Origin: CAYJKB01 sp964370625
GTDB lineage: Bacteria; Bacillota; Clostridia; Oscillospirales; Butyricicoccaceae
Reading direction: 5' to 3'
Assembly (NCBI GenBank): GCA_964370625.1
Contig: CAYJKB010000002.1
Coordinates: 1 to 64,000 of the forward strand
Length of the DNA stretch: 64,000 nucleotides
In this document: one piece after another, positions 63,530 through 64,000 of the stretch
Numbering within the stretch: the stretch's first letter is position 1
How the letters are laid out: the number at the start of each line of letters is the position of its first letter
Made by a program: the position numbers and the translations under genes
The notes under the pieces: generated by a model
What the model was told of the DNA's origin: nothing
Database searches by the model: none
Seen by the model: only the letters and a program-made list of their open reading frames with translations

Positions 63530-64000
63530 CAATATCTTCCTCTTGTGGTTGTTCATCTATTTCAGATGATATATCTTCTTTATTATCTTGATTTTTAGGC
63601 TTTTGATATTCTTCAGGTGTCTCAAGCGTAATTTTGCCAAGCACACCATCTCTAAATTCATCAAGCAAAATTCTTGCCATTCTTTCAGTATCAAGCTCTC
63701 CACCAGAAATTAAAAAACCACGTTTTTTAGCTGCTCTGCAAAGAAGCTCATATCCCAAAAATTCGCTCTCTTGCTCGTCACACTCTAGCGAAATATTATA
63801 TCTTTTTGTAATTGCACTTGGACATTTTTCGTTTAATATTTCAAGAAGTTTACAAGCAAGTGTTTCAATATCTAGTATATCCTGCTTAATTGCACCAGTT
63901 ACAGCTAAATAAATCCCTGTTTTTTCATCTTCAAGTTTTGGCCAAAGAATACCAGGTGTATCTAAAAGCTCTGTTCCATCACCCACAGAAAACCATTGTT
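63510..64000 (-). CDS. rbgA: Ribosome biogenesis GTPase RbgA, C-terminal part
   Basis: 5' end beyond the window. The visible 160 or so residues begin in QWFSVGDGTELLDTPGILWP, the G3 region of the circularly permuted GTPase YlqF/RbgA, followed by its helical C-terminal domain. The usual G4 and G1 motifs must lie outside. The last 25 residues are acidic and Gln-rich. Order rbgA-rnhB-yraN is conserved in Bacillota. Confidence 0.92.
   Translation of the reverse strand, partial: QWFSVGDGTELLDTPGILWPKLEDEKTGIYLAVTGAIKQDILDIETLACKLLEILNEKCPSAITKRYNISLECDEQESEFLGYELLCRAAKKRGFLISGGELDTERMARILLDEFRDGVLGKITLETPEEYQKPKNQDNKEDISSEIDEQPQEEDIDGKDAE

Noticed and set aside
1..64000. CRISPR array, tRNA or rRNA genes, integrase or phage module
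   Set aside because: No regularly spaced repeats, cloverleaf-like sequence, rRNA segment, integrase or transposase gene was recognised by eye.

Overview
The window is a stretch of AT-rich chromosome from an anaerobic, probably endospore-forming member of the Bacillota, class Clostridia; Lachnospirales is my best guess and is inference. Support comes from the gene order (tig-clpP-clpX-lon-ysxC; rimP-nusA-ylxR-ylxQ-infB), from spoIIR and a Cse60-like sporulation gene, from AGGAGG-type ribosome binding sites, from near-consensus sigma-A promoters, and from oxygen-sensitive chemistry such as an [FeFe]-hydrogenase-like sensor, a rubredoxin fusion and feoAB. A run of exactly 100 N at 38694-38793 shows this is a scaffold with an unsized assembly gap.

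Layout. 0-10 kb: translation and RNA housekeeping genes on the minus strand (infB, ylxQ, ylxR, nusA, rimP, rnr, clpC). 10-25 kb: an accessory catabolic-looking island with two LacI-family regulators, three tandem SnoaL/NTF2-like proteins, two neighbouring M19 dipeptidase-family proteins (one lacking most metal ligands), a sodium:solute symporter and a DMT permease. It is interrupted by a marR-MATE pair and two small membrane proteins. Three promoters in the island carry the same palindrome, ATGAYnnC-GWARTCAT, about 10 nt after the -10 box, so they look like one LacI-controlled regulon. 25-29 kb: a soluble [FeFe]-hydrogenase-like/chemoreceptor fusion, a GNAT enzyme, an EcsC-family protein, and a 570-bp inverted-repeat element with covarying hairpins. 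29-33 kb: rpmG-secE-nusG-rplK-rplA-(L10 leader)-rplJ-rplL, which ends without rpoB. 33-42 kb: ruvX, nitroreductase, Fe-alcohol dehydrogenase, feoAB, spoIIR at the gap, ispE, PHP phosphatase, ackA. 42-51 kb: tmcAL, a thioredoxin-reductase-like enzyme, exoA, cse60-like, Smr, glutamine amidotransferase, a DUF4349 lipoprotein, an amidohydrolase and flavoproteins. 51-64 kb: lysA, ysxC, lon, clpX, clpP, tig, a phosphoesterase, thrC, a canonical M19 dipeptidase, yraN, rnhB and the 3' part of rbgA.

The most interesting material is the island with its shared operator and the live/dead-looking M19 pair, the hydrogenase-MCP fusion, the 570-bp element, and a smaller MITE-like repeat present at 18.2 kb with a shortened relative between nusA and ylxR. 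Several leaders look regulatory: L10 leader, a promoter-proximal terminator before rpmG, sequestered Shine-Dalgarno sites before clpC and spoIIR, and two possible L1 sites. No tRNA, rRNA or CRISPR array was recognised by eye.
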